Shown: positions 15,101-23,996, numbered from the stretch's first letter. The stretch: DNA of 64,000 nucleotides from Chiayiivirga sp. (GCA_022647565.1 JALCLA010000001.1:372001-436000), one strand, 5' to 3'. The notes: generated from the letters alone by a model not told the origin. Translations and numbers: made by a program.

Positions 15101-16359
15101 CCCTGGCCAAGCCTCCCCTTGAGCGAATACAACGGCTCGAACACCCATTCGATCAGCCTTCGCCGCTCGCCCAGGATGTCGGCATCGAGCAACATGCCGG
15201 GCCTTAGCGCTTCGGGTTGGCCGTAAGCCGTGATGCTCTGCGCGGCCAGGGCCACGGTGATGCGGTAGAGCGGTTCGGTGGACGCGATTTGGCCGACCAG
15301 GGCGCCGAGTTCGCCGGGGCTGAGTGCGCTGCGGGTGATGCGCGCGACGCGGCCGGGGTGATGGCCGAACTTCTGATAGGGAAACGCCTGATAGCGCAGC
15401 AGCACCTCGTCGCCCGGCGCGATGAAGCCGATGGCGCGGCTGGGCACGAGCAACTCGGCTTCCAGCTCGCCATCGGCCGGCAACACGCTGAGCAAGGCCT
15501 GACCGGCTTGAACCGCCTGCCCGGCCTTGGCGACACGAGTAGCGACGATGCCATCCACGGGCGCGGTGACGACGGCTTCGCCGCCGGCCTGCACTTGCAC
15601 GCGTTCTTGTTCCAACGCGGCCAGTTCACGCCGATAGCCAGCCTCGGCGCTGGCTTGTTGCGCGGGCAATTCCGCCAACGCCTGTTCGAGCTGGCCGATC
15701 AGGCGCTGTGCGGTGAGCGCCTGGCGCTGCAAAGACTGCGCACTGGCGACATGTTCGAGCGCGGAGGCCTCTTGCTGCTTGATCTGCAAGTCGCTGGCAA
15801 AAGCCTTTCGACCAAGTTCGCGCAGACGGGCGAGGGTTTCGCCTGCGATCCGCGCCTGTTCCTGCCGGGTGGCGGCTTCGGCTTCGACCTGTTGCAGTTC
15901 GCGCCGCGCGTCCGTCAGTTGAGCGCGCAAGCCCCGTTCCTGCGCGGCGAGCCGTTGCGCCTGCGCGCCCTGGGTTTGGCTCAGGCCGTCGCGGCGCCGA
16001 TCCAGGCTCCGTTCCAGCGCATCGACCGTGCTGCCGGACAAGGTGGCGCGCGGCACGCGCACCAGCCCGAGCACTTGCCCGGCGCGCACGCGGTCGCCTT
16101 CGGCCACCGAAAGCTGTTCCAGCACGCCGCTGGTCGGCGCAACCAGCGTCGCCAGGCCTTGCGTCGGCACCAGTTGCCCGGCCACGCGGGCGCGGCGGGT
16201 GTAGCTTCCGAAACTCAGGAACAGCACCACGACGACGGCGATCGCTATGGCCGCCAGCGTCATCAGGCGCAGGCGGAGCGGCTGCAGCAGCGAAATGCCG
16301 CCCAGCCCGCTGCTGCGTTGCGCATCGAGCGCTTCCTGGCGAAACAAACCCGCCGACAT
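15097..16359 (-). CDS. HlyD/CvaA-family membrane-fusion protein
   Basis: A 420-residue periplasmic adaptor of type I secretion. It begins MSAGLFRQEALDAQ, the FRQEA start typical of CvaA/RaxA adaptors, has one TM helix (about residues 32-51), a lipoyl/barrel-sandwich half (VAPTSGVLEQL..GDRVRAGQ), a long coiled coil rich in Gln and Leu (about 110-250), the second lipoyl half (VVTAPVDGIVATRVAKAGQAVQAGQ) and a C-terminal beta domain (FPYQKFGHHPGRV). It is the first gene of the peptide operon and should link the ABC exporter to an outer-membrane TolC-type channel encoded elsewhere. An ATG at 16410 is a less likely start. Confidence 0.93.
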   Translation of the reverse strand: MSAGLFRQEALDAQRSSGLGGISLLQPLRLRLMTLAAIAIAVVVVLFLSFGSYTRRARVAGQLVPTQGLATLVAPTSGVLEQLSVAEGDRVRAGQVLGLVRVPRATLSGSTVDALERSLDRRRDGLSQTQGAQAQRLAAQERGLRAQLTDARRELQQVEAEAATRQEQARIAGETLARLRELGRKAFASDLQIKQQEASALEHVASAQSLQRQALTAQRLIGQLEQALAELPAQQASAEAGYRRELAALEQERVQVQAGGEAVVTAPVDGIVATRVAKAGQAVQAGQALLSVLPADGELEAELLVPSRAIGFIAPGDEVLLRYQAFPYQKFGHHPGRVARITRSALSPGELGALVGQIASTEPLYRITVALAAQSITAYGQPEALRPGMLLDADILGERRRLIEWVFEPLYSLKGRLGQG

Positions 16360-16452
16360 CGACTGAACCTCCGCTGCGCGTGATGCGGCTGCCGTGTTGC
16401 CGCTTGCCATTCCCGACAGTTCGGCACAAGGCCCACCCACCGGAGGCAGCGA

Positions 16453-16480
16453 ACTCTAGGCAAGCGCGCGGCGAGCGCAA
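16453..16480 (-). promoter_or_regulatory. Candidate sigma-70-like promoter of the peptide operon
   Basis: On the minus strand TTGCGC (16480-16475) and TAGAGT (16458-16453) are separated by 16 bp, about 95-120 bp upstream of the membrane-fusion start. Palindrome 1 lies directly upstream of the -35-like element, which would fit an activator site or an upstream operator. The match is moderate and untested. Confidence 0.35.
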
Positions 16481-16491
16481 TCGGGGGGTAG

Positions 16492-16506
16492 GTCAGCATT
16501 GCTGAC
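16492..16506. promoter_or_regulatory. Palindromic operator candidate 1
   Basis: GTCAGCATTGCTGAC is a perfect 7-1-7 palindrome in the space between the peptide operon and the XRE regulator gene. It shares the core CAGCA(A/T)TGCTG with site 2, whose centre is 61 bp away, about six helical turns. The XRE protein encoded next door is the natural candidate to bind it. Confidence 0.55.
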
Positions 16507-16551
16507 AGGGCCAAGGACCGAAGCGCGGCACCGTGCGACGCGTGAGTCGCC

Positions 16552-16568
16552 TGCCAGCAATGCTGGCA
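16552..16568. promoter_or_regulatory. Palindromic operator candidate 2
   Basis: TGCCAGCAATGCTGGCA is a perfect 8-1-8 palindrome with the same CAGCA(A/T)TGCTG core as site 1. The two sites face the divergent XRE regulator and membrane-fusion genes. The helical phasing suggests cooperative binding by one dimeric regulator. Confidence 0.55.
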
Positions 16569-16845
16569 AGTTCGCGCCAATATCGCTGGCGCAGTCACCG
16601 GGCATGGCGCGGAATGACCCGCCGACCCGCCACCTGCAGGTCGTGCGAGGTCGATTGATCGGCTCGGCCATCGTTTTCCGACTATGTACTTTGAGGGGCG
16701 CGAATGTTGCCCAACCCGATACCGGTCAGATGGCCCGTACCGCCGCCTCACCCAGCAACCCTTCGAGCCGGAATGATGACGATACCCACCCCCGGGAGTG
16801 CCTCCCGCGAAACATCGAAACCGCTTCATTGCAGGCAGGGATGAC

Positions 16846-17244
16846 ATGAAGCTTTCGGATCGGATCCGGACAGCCAGGCGCATGGCCAAGCTGTCGCAGG
16901 TAACTCTGGCGTGCCTGTGTGGCGTCGGACGCAGCGCCGTGGCGAACTGGGAATCGGCCACAGGCGTCAGTCCGGCCAGCAAGAACCTGATGGCCATCGC
17001 GCACGCGGCGCAGGTGTCCTTTGATTGGTTGGCGACCGGCCGTGGACGGATGCAGTTGCCATCGACGAACTCCACCCAGCCCGACGCGACTCCGTGCAGC
17101 GACCCGTACGAGCGACGGCTGGTGCAGGCCTATCGGTCTGCGTCGCCCAGGATGCGACTGGCCTTGCTGGAAGTTGCCGAAGAAATGGCGCTGACCCGCA
17201 CCGGCAAGCGCCAGCCCCAGATGCAGGTACCGTGCATCGAATGA
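16846..17244 (+). CDS. XRE-family helix-turn-helix regulator
   Basis: A 132-residue protein with an N-terminal HTH_XRE domain (MKLSDRIRTARRMAKLSQVTLACLCGVGRSAVANWESATG.., helix-turn-helix about residues 16-38, then FDWLATGRG). The C-terminal part (about 80-120) is helical and without a recognised ligand domain. It is a short stand-alone regulator similar to phage-type or bacteriocin-control repressors. It is divergent from the peptide-export operon across about 490 bp that contain two matching palindromes. Control of that operon and of itself is the simplest inference. The DctP gene follows 75 bp downstream, so a link to TRAP uptake is possible but less likely. Confidence 0.85.
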   Translation: MKLSDRIRTARRMAKLSQVTLACLCGVGRSAVANWESATGVSPASKNLMAIAHAAQVSFDWLATGRGRMQLPSTNSTQPDATPCSDPYERRLVQAYRSASPRMRLALLEVAEEMALTRTGKRQPQMQVPCIE

Positions 17245-17318
17245 GCGCACGCCGGCGGACGTAGCAGGAGGCTGGTCGCCAGCCGCTACACTCGCCCCCG
17301 AACTCACGGGAGGCGGGA

Positions 17319-18422
17319 ATGAAGCGTAGAGACTGGTTGGTCGGTGCGGGCGCAGCCGCGGTCACGGGCGGGTTGGCGGCTTGCGGCAAGACCGCCGCGC
17401 CCGGCGCGGAGGGCGACAAGGCCGCCGACACCGCGCCGCGCCAGTGGAAGATGGTGACGGCCTGGCCGGCGAACTTTCCCGGGCTCGGTACGGGCGCAGC
17501 CCAGCTGGCGGAACTGATCACGCGCAGCAGCGGTGGTCGGCTCACGGTGAAGGTGTATGGCGGCGGCGAGCTGGTGCCGCCGTTCGAAGTGTTCGACGCG
17601 GTGAGTCGCGGCACCGCCGAGATGGGGCATTCGGCCTCGTATTACTGGAAAGGCAAGAGCGAGGCCGCCACCTTCTTTTCCGCCGTGCCGTTCGGCATGA
17701 ATGCGCAGGAGATGAACGGCTGGCTGCAGTTCGGCGGTGGCATCGAGCTGTGGCGCGAGTTGTACGCGCCCTACAACCTGGTGCCGTTCGCCGCCGGCAA
17801 TACCGGCGTGCAGATGGCTGGCTGGTTCAATCGAGAACTGAATTCGCTGGCCGATCTGGCCGGGCTGAAGATGCGCATTCCCGGTCTCGGCGGCGAGGTC
17901 ATGGCGCGGCTGGGCGTGACCACGGTGAACCTGCCCGGCGCGGAATTGTTCACCGCGTTGCAGTCGGGTGCCGTCGACGCCACCGAGTGGGTGGGCCCGT
18001 ACAACGATCTCGCCTTCGGTCTGCATCGGGTGGCAAAGTATTGCTACTACCCCGGCTGGCAGGAACCCGGCCCCACGCTCGAATGCATGATCCACAAGCC
18101 GGCCTTCGAGGCCTTGCCGGATGATCTCAGGGCCTTGGTGCAGGCCTGCTGCGCCGCGGTCAACGACGCGATGCTGGCCGAGTACACCGCGCGCAACCAG
18201 CAGGCGCTGGAAACGCTCAGGACCGAGCACAAGGTCGAGTTCCGGCCACTGCCCAGTGACATCCTCGCGGCGCTCAGGAAGGCCAGCACCGAGGTGCTGG
18301 AAGAAGTGGCGGCCAAGGATGCCTTCACCCGCAAGGTCTACGACTCGATGCGTGCCTTCCAGCAGCGCGCCGCGCAGTGGCACGCGCTGTCGGAAGCGGC
18401 CTGGTATTCGATGCGCGCCTGA
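17319..18422 (+). CDS. dctP: TRAP transporter substrate-binding protein (DctP, TakP-like)
   Basis: A 367-residue lipoprotein. The N-terminus MKRRDWLVGAGAAAVTGGLAAC has an Arg pair and a lipobox (GLAAC), so Tat or Sec export with lipid anchoring is likely. The mature part has the DctP fold with GGELVPPFEVFDAVSRGTAEMGH, SYYWKGKS..FFSAVPFGMN, LKMRIPGLGGEVMARLG (its Arg usually binds the substrate carboxylate) and WVGPYNDLAFGLHRVAKYCYYPGW. These signatures fit the TakP/lactate-binding subgroup, which binds 2-oxo or hydroxy acids. The dctQ-dctM genes are about 3.7 kb downstream on the opposite strand, so the system is split. Confidence 0.9.
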   Translation: MKRRDWLVGAGAAAVTGGLAACGKTAAPGAEGDKAADTAPRQWKMVTAWPANFPGLGTGAAQLAELITRSSGGRLTVKVYGGGELVPPFEVFDAVSRGTAEMGHSASYYWKGKSEAATFFSAVPFGMNAQEMNGWLQFGGGIELWRELYAPYNLVPFAAGNTGVQMAGWFNRELNSLADLAGLKMRIPGLGGEVMARLGVTTVNLPGAELFTALQSGAVDATEWVGPYNDLAFGLHRVAKYCYYPGWQEPGPTLECMIHKPAFEALPDDLRALVQACCAAVNDAMLAEYTARNQQALETLRTEHKVEFRPLPSDILAALRKASTEVLEEVAAKDAFTRKVYDSMRAFQQRAAQWHALSEAAWYSMRA

Positions 18423-18423
18423 T

Positions 18424-19764
18424 TCAGTCCTGCATCGCGGTGGGCGTCGGTGCCGGACGATGGGTGAACCAGGCCGCGCCCACCGTGGCCTGATTCACGA
18501 ACTCGAACACGAAGCCTTCGCCGCTGCGCGCGGCGCCGCCGGACCAGATCCCGTTCAACCAGTCTTCCGGCGGCGATTGCGCGAACCCGACGCTGTTGCA
18601 GCGCTGCACGCCGGGACTCGGCAGCAGCCGCGTCAGCGCATAGCCGCCGGTGCCGAAGTTGGCGCTGTCGTTGCCGCTGGAGTTCCACTGCATGGTGGCC
18701 GTGCTGCAGCTCTGGAAGTCCACGGTCAGCGAACCCCAACGCGCATTGACCACCTCGGCCGGATTGAAATCGGCGCCGAACTTCGGGCCGGTGGTGCTCT
18801 GCATCGCATCCACCACGAGGCGGCGGCCATCGAGGCGTCCCGCGCCGCTGATCCAGAACTGGGTGCCGATCTGGCTGGGCGACGGCGGCGCGGTGGCGGC
18901 GGGATTGCGCACGAAGGCCACATAGGTCGGGCCCGAGAGTCCGCTGCCGGCACCGACCAGGTTGCGGCGCAGTTCGCCGGTGCCCGGATCGCGCAATTGC
19001 ACGCCGCCCTGATCCAGCACTGCGAGCGAGCCGTCCGGTGCCCAGGCCAGTCCGGTCGGGCCTACCAGTCCGCGCACCAGTTCCCGCACCAGCGCCCCGT
19101 TGTCACGCCGATACTCCAGCACCTGGCCACTGCCTTCTGAGCTCACCAGGAAGGTCTCGCCGTCCGGGCGGAACAGGATGCCGCGCGTGTTGCGCAACCC
19201 GCCGCTGCCGCCGGGCACCAGCACGGCGTTCTGCCCCGTGGCCGGGTTGTGGCGCAGCACGTTGTGGGTGTCGAAGCCTGGTACATACAGCAGGCCATCC
19301 GGTCCGAAGGCGAGCCCGTTGTCGGGACCACCGACGCCGGCATTGGCCGGCACCGCCGTCCCGAGCAGTTGCCCGGTCAGGCTGTAGCGCCGCACGCTGT
19401 CGGCATCGTAGCCACCGACGTACACCTCCTGACCGCGGAAGTCGAATCCGGTGACGCCGAAGCCGGTGCCGACCCCGATCGGCGCGCTCAGGTAAGTGAA
19501 GTCCTCGGCGCTATAGCGGTTGATCTGGGCGTTGCGTTCGCTCACCACCCAGAGCGCGCCGTCCGGGCCGAGCTTGATCGCCTGCGGGCCACGCAGGCGA
19601 TTGCTCTGCGCGTCCAGATCGCGCAGGTAGGCCCCGCTGCAGGCATCGAGGATGTGCACGTTGCTGAAATAGCCGCTGACCAGGGCGTAGTGGCTGCAGG
19701 CGGACTGGGCCTGGGCGGTCGCGGCAAGCGCGCAAAGGGTGATCAGGACGAGCGAGCGGAACAT
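18424..19764 (-). CDS. Secreted NHL/SMP-30-like beta-propeller protein
   Basis: A 446-residue exported protein with signal peptide MFRSLVLITLCALAATAQA. Residues about 20-300 form a repeated beta-propeller-like region: ..LGPDGALWVVSERNAQINRY, DNGLAFGPDGLLYVPGFDTHNVLRH, RGILFRPDGETFLVSSEGSGQVLEY, TGLAWAPDGSLAVLDQGGVQL. Each blade has the FGPDG-L-V pattern of NHL or SMP-30-type repeats. Residues about 310-446 form a separate beta-rich domain (FWISGAGRLDGRRLVVDAMQSTTGP..) that ends with a normal stop two bases from that of dctP. No catalytic metal site could be assigned. It is divergent from the CadC/TolB-like gene across 147 bp. Confidence 0.78.
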   Translation of the reverse strand: MFRSLVLITLCALAATAQAQSACSHYALVSGYFSNVHILDACSGAYLRDLDAQSNRLRGPQAIKLGPDGALWVVSERNAQINRYSAEDFTYLSAPIGVGTGFGVTGFDFRGQEVYVGGYDADSVRRYSLTGQLLGTAVPANAGVGGPDNGLAFGPDGLLYVPGFDTHNVLRHNPATGQNAVLVPGGSGGLRNTRGILFRPDGETFLVSSEGSGQVLEYRRDNGALVRELVRGLVGPTGLAWAPDGSLAVLDQGGVQLRDPGTGELRRNLVGAGSGLSGPTYVAFVRNPAATAPPSPSQIGTQFWISGAGRLDGRRLVVDAMQSTTGPKFGADFNPAEVVNARWGSLTVDFQSCSTATMQWNSSGNDSANFGTGGYALTRLLPSPGVQRCNSVGFAQSPPEDWLNGIWSGGAARSGEGFVFEFVNQATVGAAWFTHRPAPTPTAMQD

Positions 19765-19911
19765 GGGCTGGACTCCGGTGTGGGGAGGGCCACACGCTGC
19801 CCGTCGAATCGGCGCGCCGCCTGATCCTGGCGTCCGTTTTTCCTCCGTTTTTTCTCGCCCCGGCGCACCAGACCTCGCCCTGTGGCGGCCCGTCCCGGTA
19901 TCGTCGCGCGC

Positions 19912-22086
19912 ATGTCCTTGATCCGACGCCATCGGCCAGTGCGAATCGGCGAATTCGTGCTCGACCCGGGCCCGAACGAATTGCGCCGCGGCCAGAGTGT
20001 CCAGCGCTTGCCCGCCAAGCTCGCCGACCTGTTGCTGCGCCTCGCCGCCGAGCCGGGGCGCATGGTGGCGCGCGAAACCCTGCTTGACGAGGTCTGGGAG
20101 CGGCGCCAGGTCAACGACGAGGTCTTGTCGCGCGCGATTGCCGACCTGCGCCAGGCGCTGGGCGACGAGGCGCGGGCGCCGCGCTACATCGAAACCCTGC
20201 CCAAGCGCGGCTACCGCCTGGTGGCGGACGTGGGCGACGTCGCGCCTGATGCCGAATCCCGGCCCGATGCCGCGGCCGTGCACGCGCCGGACCGCGAGCC
20301 GGACGCAGGGCCCGCGCCATCACCAGCCGCTGGGCGGTCGCGCCGATTCACTCCGCGGCGCGCCCTGGTCGCCGCGCTGTTCGCAGCCACGGGCCTGGTC
20401 TATCTGGCGCGCGACGACACGCCATCCTCGACCGCGCCCACCGTCTCGCCTGCCGTGGCCGATCCGTTCACCGCAGCCAACCTGTTGCGTGCGCGGCCTT
20501 TCACCACCGAACCGGGGCGGGAGCTGTTTCCGCGTTTCACCCCGGACGCGCGCTGGGTGGTCTACACCCGCGCCCACGGCGAGGGCGAGCCGGCGCAGCT
20601 GCGCCTGCGTGCGGTGGATGGCACCGAAGATCGGGTGCTGGTGCAGGACGAGAGCGACAACCTGTGCGGCAGCGTGTCGCCCGACGGCACCACGCTGGCC
20701 TGGATACGCCTGCGCCCGGGCGTGTGCGAAGTGGTGCATCGCGCCTTGCTGGGCGGTCCGGCGCGAGTGCTGGTCGCTTGCGAACCGGCGACCGCCGTGA
20801 CTTGTCCCGACTGGTCGCCCGACGGAAAGCACCTGCTGCTCGCCGGCAATGCCGAGCAGCGTGGCCTGACCCAGGTCGCATTCCCCGCTGGCGAAGCGCG
20901 CCGCTTGAGCACGCCACCCACCGGCCTGCGCGACCTGATGCCGCGGTACGCGCCCGATGGCCGCGGCATCGTGTTCTGGCGTGGCGATGCCTGGGGTCGC
21001 AGCGTGCATGCGCTGGACCTGCATAGCGGCATCGAGCGTGTGCTGCGTCCTGCGGCGTACCTGGGTTTCGGCCATGCGATCGCATCCGACAGCAGCGTGA
21101 TCCTGGCCGACGACAGTCTGGGCCAGCGGGCCCTGCTGCGTTTCGATCAAGGCAGCGGCGAAAGCACGATGCTGGGCGGCGCCGATGCGCGCTATCCCGA
21201 TCTCGCCCGCAATGGCGCACTGGTGTACGAGGTGGCGCGTTACGACGCCAACCTGTGGCGCGTGGACCTGCGTAACGCGAACGCCGAATCGCAGCGGCTC
21301 ACGCTTTCGGCTCGTTACGACAGCCAGCCTGCGTATTCGCCCGACGGCCAGTGGCTGGCCTTCGGCTCCAATCGCGACGGACGCGAAGGCGTCTACCTCA
21401 TGCGTCCCGACGGCAGCGAGGAGCGCAAGCTGCCGCTCGATCCCGCGCTGCGCTGGACTTCACCGGTGTGGTTTCCCGATGGCGAGCGACTGCTGGTGTT
21501 GCGCTACGACGCCGATGGCGCACAGTTCTGCCTGCACACGCTGGCGACGGCGCAGTCCGAATGTCGCCCCGAACTCGGGCGCAACCGCCACGGCGCGTTC
21601 TTCCTCGATGCCGACACGCTCGGCATGATCGATGCCGAAATCGCCACGCCGCGGCTGTGGCGCGTGCGACTCGACGAATCGACACCTGCCGTGGTGGACG
21701 TGGGTGTCGTGGATCGTTGCGTGGCCAATGCGCGCTGGCTGGCCTGCCATCGACCGGGCACGGCCGGTGTGTGGTTGCAGGACAGGCAGGATGGCCGTGC
21801 CCGCAGCCTCCTGCCCGAAATCGGCGATGACCGCGGTGCCTGGCAGTTGCATGGGAATGCGATCTACTACACCGCGGCCGAAGACGCCGCCGCGCAACGC
21901 CCTGCCGGCATCTATCGCCACGATCTCGACTCCGGCGCGACGCGCTTCGTCACCCGTGAGCGGCCCAACGCCATCGGCGCTTCGATTGCGCTGGCACCGG
22001 ATGAATCCGCCCTGGTGCTGGCGCGCAATGACGGCCTGGAAACCGACCTGGTCTACGTGCCGCCGCCCGCGCCCGATCAGCCGTAA
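19912..22086 (+). CDS. CadC-like winged-helix membrane regulator with TolB-type propeller
   Basis: A 724-residue protein with three parts. The first is an OmpR/PhoB-type winged helix (about residues 6-105: LVL-P..ELRRG..LPAKLADLLLRLAAEPGRMVARETLLDEVW..DEVLSRAIADLRQALGD..YIETLPKRGYRL). The second is a single TM helix (about 150-170). The third is a large periplasmic WD40-like/PD40 beta-propeller (FTPDARWVVYTR, VSPDGTTLAWIR, WSPDGKHLLLAGN, YSPDGQWLAFGSNRDGREGVYLM). This layout is known from CadC-type one-component regulators that sense outside signals. It likely controls the divergent propeller gene or another exported system. Its 3' end overlaps the convergent dctM by 10 bp. Confidence 0.87.
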   Translation: MSLIRRHRPVRIGEFVLDPGPNELRRGQSVQRLPAKLADLLLRLAAEPGRMVARETLLDEVWERRQVNDEVLSRAIADLRQALGDEARAPRYIETLPKRGYRLVADVGDVAPDAESRPDAAAVHAPDREPDAGPAPSPAAGRSRRFTPRRALVAALFAATGLVYLARDDTPSSTAPTVSPAVADPFTAANLLRARPFTTEPGRELFPRFTPDARWVVYTRAHGEGEPAQLRLRAVDGTEDRVLVQDESDNLCGSVSPDGTTLAWIRLRPGVCEVVHRALLGGPARVLVACEPATAVTCPDWSPDGKHLLLAGNAEQRGLTQVAFPAGEARRLSTPPTGLRDLMPRYAPDGRGIVFWRGDAWGRSVHALDLHSGIERVLRPAAYLGFGHAIASDSSVILADDSLGQRALLRFDQGSGESTMLGGADARYPDLARNGALVYEVARYDANLWRVDLRNANAESQRLTLSARYDSQPAYSPDGQWLAFGSNRDGREGVYLMRPDGSEERKLPLDPALRWTSPVWFPDGERLLVLRYDADGAQFCLHTLATAQSECRPELGRNRHGAFFLDADTLGMIDAEIATPRLWRVRLDESTPAVVDVGVVDRCVANARWLACHRPGTAGVWLQDRQDGRARSLLPEIGDDRGAWQLHGNAIYYTAAEDAAAQRPAGIYRHDLDSGATRFVTRERPNAIGASIALAPDESALVLARNDGLETDLVYVPPPAPDQP

Positions 22087-23450
22087 AGCAGATCGGGCAA
22101 CCAGGTCGCCAGTTGCGGCCACAGCGCCAGGATCACGAGCATCAACACCTGCAGCGCGATGAATGGCACTACACCGCGATAGATGTGGCCGGCGGTGACT
22201 TCCGGCGGGGCGACGCCGCGCAGGTAGAACAGGGCGAAGCCGAAGGGCGGGGTGAGGAACGAGGTCTGCAGGTTGATGCCCATCATCACCCCGAGCCAGA
22301 CCGGATCGACACCCAGCGCGAACAGCACCGGCGCCACGATCGGCACCACGATGAACACGATCTCGATGAAGTCGATCACGAAGCCGAGCAGGAACATCAC
22401 CCCCATCACCGCGATCAGCGCGCCGGTGGCGCCACCGGGCAGGTTGCTGAGCAGGGCGTGCACGGCCTCGTCGCCGCCGTAGCCGCGGAACACCAGCGAG
22501 AACAGCGCGGCACCCAGCAGGATCGCGAATACCATGGCGGTGATCTGGGTGGTCTGCTGCATCACCTCACGCAGCCGCGAAAGATCGAGTTGACGCGCGA
22601 TCAGGGCAAACACCGTGGCGCCCACCGCGCCCACCGCGGCGGCTTCGCTCGCGGTGGCGAAGCCGGTGAGGATCGAACCCAATACCGCGACGATCAGCAG
22701 CAGCGGCGGCAGCAGCGCACGCCACAGGGAGCCGGCCTTGAGCCGCGCGATCTGTTCCGGGGCCAGCGCGGGGGCGCGTTGCGGCTGGCGCCATGCGATC
22801 CAGCTCACGTAGACCAGGTAGAGCAACACCAGGCCCAGTCCGGGCAGGATCGCACCTGCAAACAGGTCGCCCACCGACACCGACTCCGGCGCGTAGTTGC
22901 CGAGCTTGAGCTGAGCCTGCTGGTAGGCGTTGCCAAGCTGGTCGCCAAGCAATACCAGCACCACCGAGGGTGGGATGATCTGGCCGAGCGTGCCCGAGGC
23001 GCAGATCGTGCCGCAGGCCAGCTTCGGGTCGTAACCATTGCGCAGCATCGTGGGCAGCGAGATCAGGCCCATCGTCACCACGGTGGCGCCGACGATGCCG
23101 GTGGACGCCGCGAGCAGCGCGCCCACCAGCAGCACTGCGATGGCGAGGCCACCGCGCTTGTCGCCGAACAGCGCCGCCACGCTTTCGAGCAGGGCTTCCG
23201 CGAGTTTCGAGCGTTCCAGCATCACGCCCATGAACACGAACAAGGGCACCGCGAGCAGGGTGTCGTTGCTCATGGTGCCGAACACGCGGTTCGGGAAGGC
23301 TTCGAGGAAGGACGCGTCGAAGCTGCCGGTGGCGATGCCGATGCCGGCCATCAGCAAGGCCGTGCCACCGAGGGCAAAGGCCACCGGATAGCCGGTGGCC
23401 AGCGCCGCCAGCAAGCCGAGCACGAGCAGCAGCAACATCCATTCGTGCAT
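22077..23450 (-). CDS. dctM: TRAP transporter large permease (DctM)
   Basis: A 457-residue integral membrane protein with about 12 hydrophobic segments. Typical DctM elements are MSNDTLLAVPLFVFMGVMLERSKLAEALLES, STGIVGATVVTMGLISLPTMLRNGYDPKLACGTICASGTLGQIIPPS and LGFVIDFIEIVFIVVPIVAPVLFALGVDP. It uses a sodium or proton gradient to drive uptake of the solute delivered by DctP. The start at MHEWMLLLL overlaps the DctQ stop by one base (TGATG), indicating coupled translation. Residues between TM5 and TM6 include an enlarged loop with GNYAPESVSVGDLF, also seen in the larger DctM subgroup. Confidence 0.93.
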   Translation of the reverse strand: MHEWMLLLLVLGLLAALATGYPVAFALGGTALLMAGIGIATGSFDASFLEAFPNRVFGTMSNDTLLAVPLFVFMGVMLERSKLAEALLESVAALFGDKRGGLAIAVLLVGALLAASTGIVGATVVTMGLISLPTMLRNGYDPKLACGTICASGTLGQIIPPSVVLVLLGDQLGNAYQQAQLKLGNYAPESVSVGDLFAGAILPGLGLVLLYLVYVSWIAWRQPQRAPALAPEQIARLKAGSLWRALLPPLLLIVAVLGSILTGFATASEAAAVGAVGATVFALIARQLDLSRLREVMQQTTQITAMVFAILLGAALFSLVFRGYGGDEAVHALLSNLPGGATGALIAVMGVMFLLGFVIDFIEIVFIVVPIVAPVLFALGVDPVWLGVMMGINLQTSFLTPPFGFALFYLRGVAPPEVTAGHIYRGVVPFIALQVLMLVILALWPQLATWLPDLLYG

Positions 23451-23956
23451 CAGCGCGACTCCCCGCGCAGCGCCAGCAGCGCGCGCAAGCACAGCGACGC
23501 GCCCTGCAGCGCGAGCAGCGCCGCGGCCACGGGAATCAGGGTCTTGAGCACGAACACGCCGGGCAGGCCGCCCGGTTCACGCGAGGCCTCGTGTTGCGAC
23601 CAGCTCGCCGCGACGTAGTCGAGACTGACCCAGAGCATGAAGGCGCAGAATGGAAGCAGGAAGACCAGGGTGCCGAGCAGGTCTGCCCAGGCTTTCCCGC
23701 GCGGCGAGAAGCGCTGGTAGAGGAGGTCCACGCGCACGTGCTGGCCGTGGCGCAGCGCATAAGCCGCGCCCAGCAGGAACACCAGACTGTGCAGCCAGAG
23801 CACCGACTCCTGGCCGGCAATGGAGCCGATGCCCAAGGCATAGCGTGCCAGCACCAGGCCGAAGGACAGCACCACCAGGATGAGGGTCAGCCACGACAGC
23901 GCGCGGCCGAGCGCATCCACGCCGCGATCGATGCCGTTGGCGAGGCGCGCAATCAT
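23450..23956 (-). CDS. dctQ: TRAP transporter small permease (DctQ)
   Basis: A 168-residue protein with four TM helices (about 18-38, 54-73, 95-115 and 136-158) and the family pattern QESVLWLHSLVFLLGAAYALRHGQHVRVDLLYQRFSPRGKAWADLLG. It pairs with DctM in the inner membrane. The start at MIARLANGIDRG was selected because the preceding in-frame sequence is unlike any DctQ. It heads the dctQM pair and lies 40 bp from the DUF2782 gene stop on the same strand. Confidence 0.9.
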   Translation of the reverse strand: MIARLANGIDRGVDALGRALSWLTLILVVLSFGLVLARYALGIGSIAGQESVLWLHSLVFLLGAAYALRHGQHVRVDLLYQRFSPRGKAWADLLGTLVFLLPFCAFMLWVSLDYVAASWSQHEASREPGGLPGVFVLKTLIPVAAALLALQGASLCLRALLALRGESR

Positions 23957-23996
23957 CGGCGTGCCCGCATTCCGGACACCGCCCGCGGCGGCGGCG

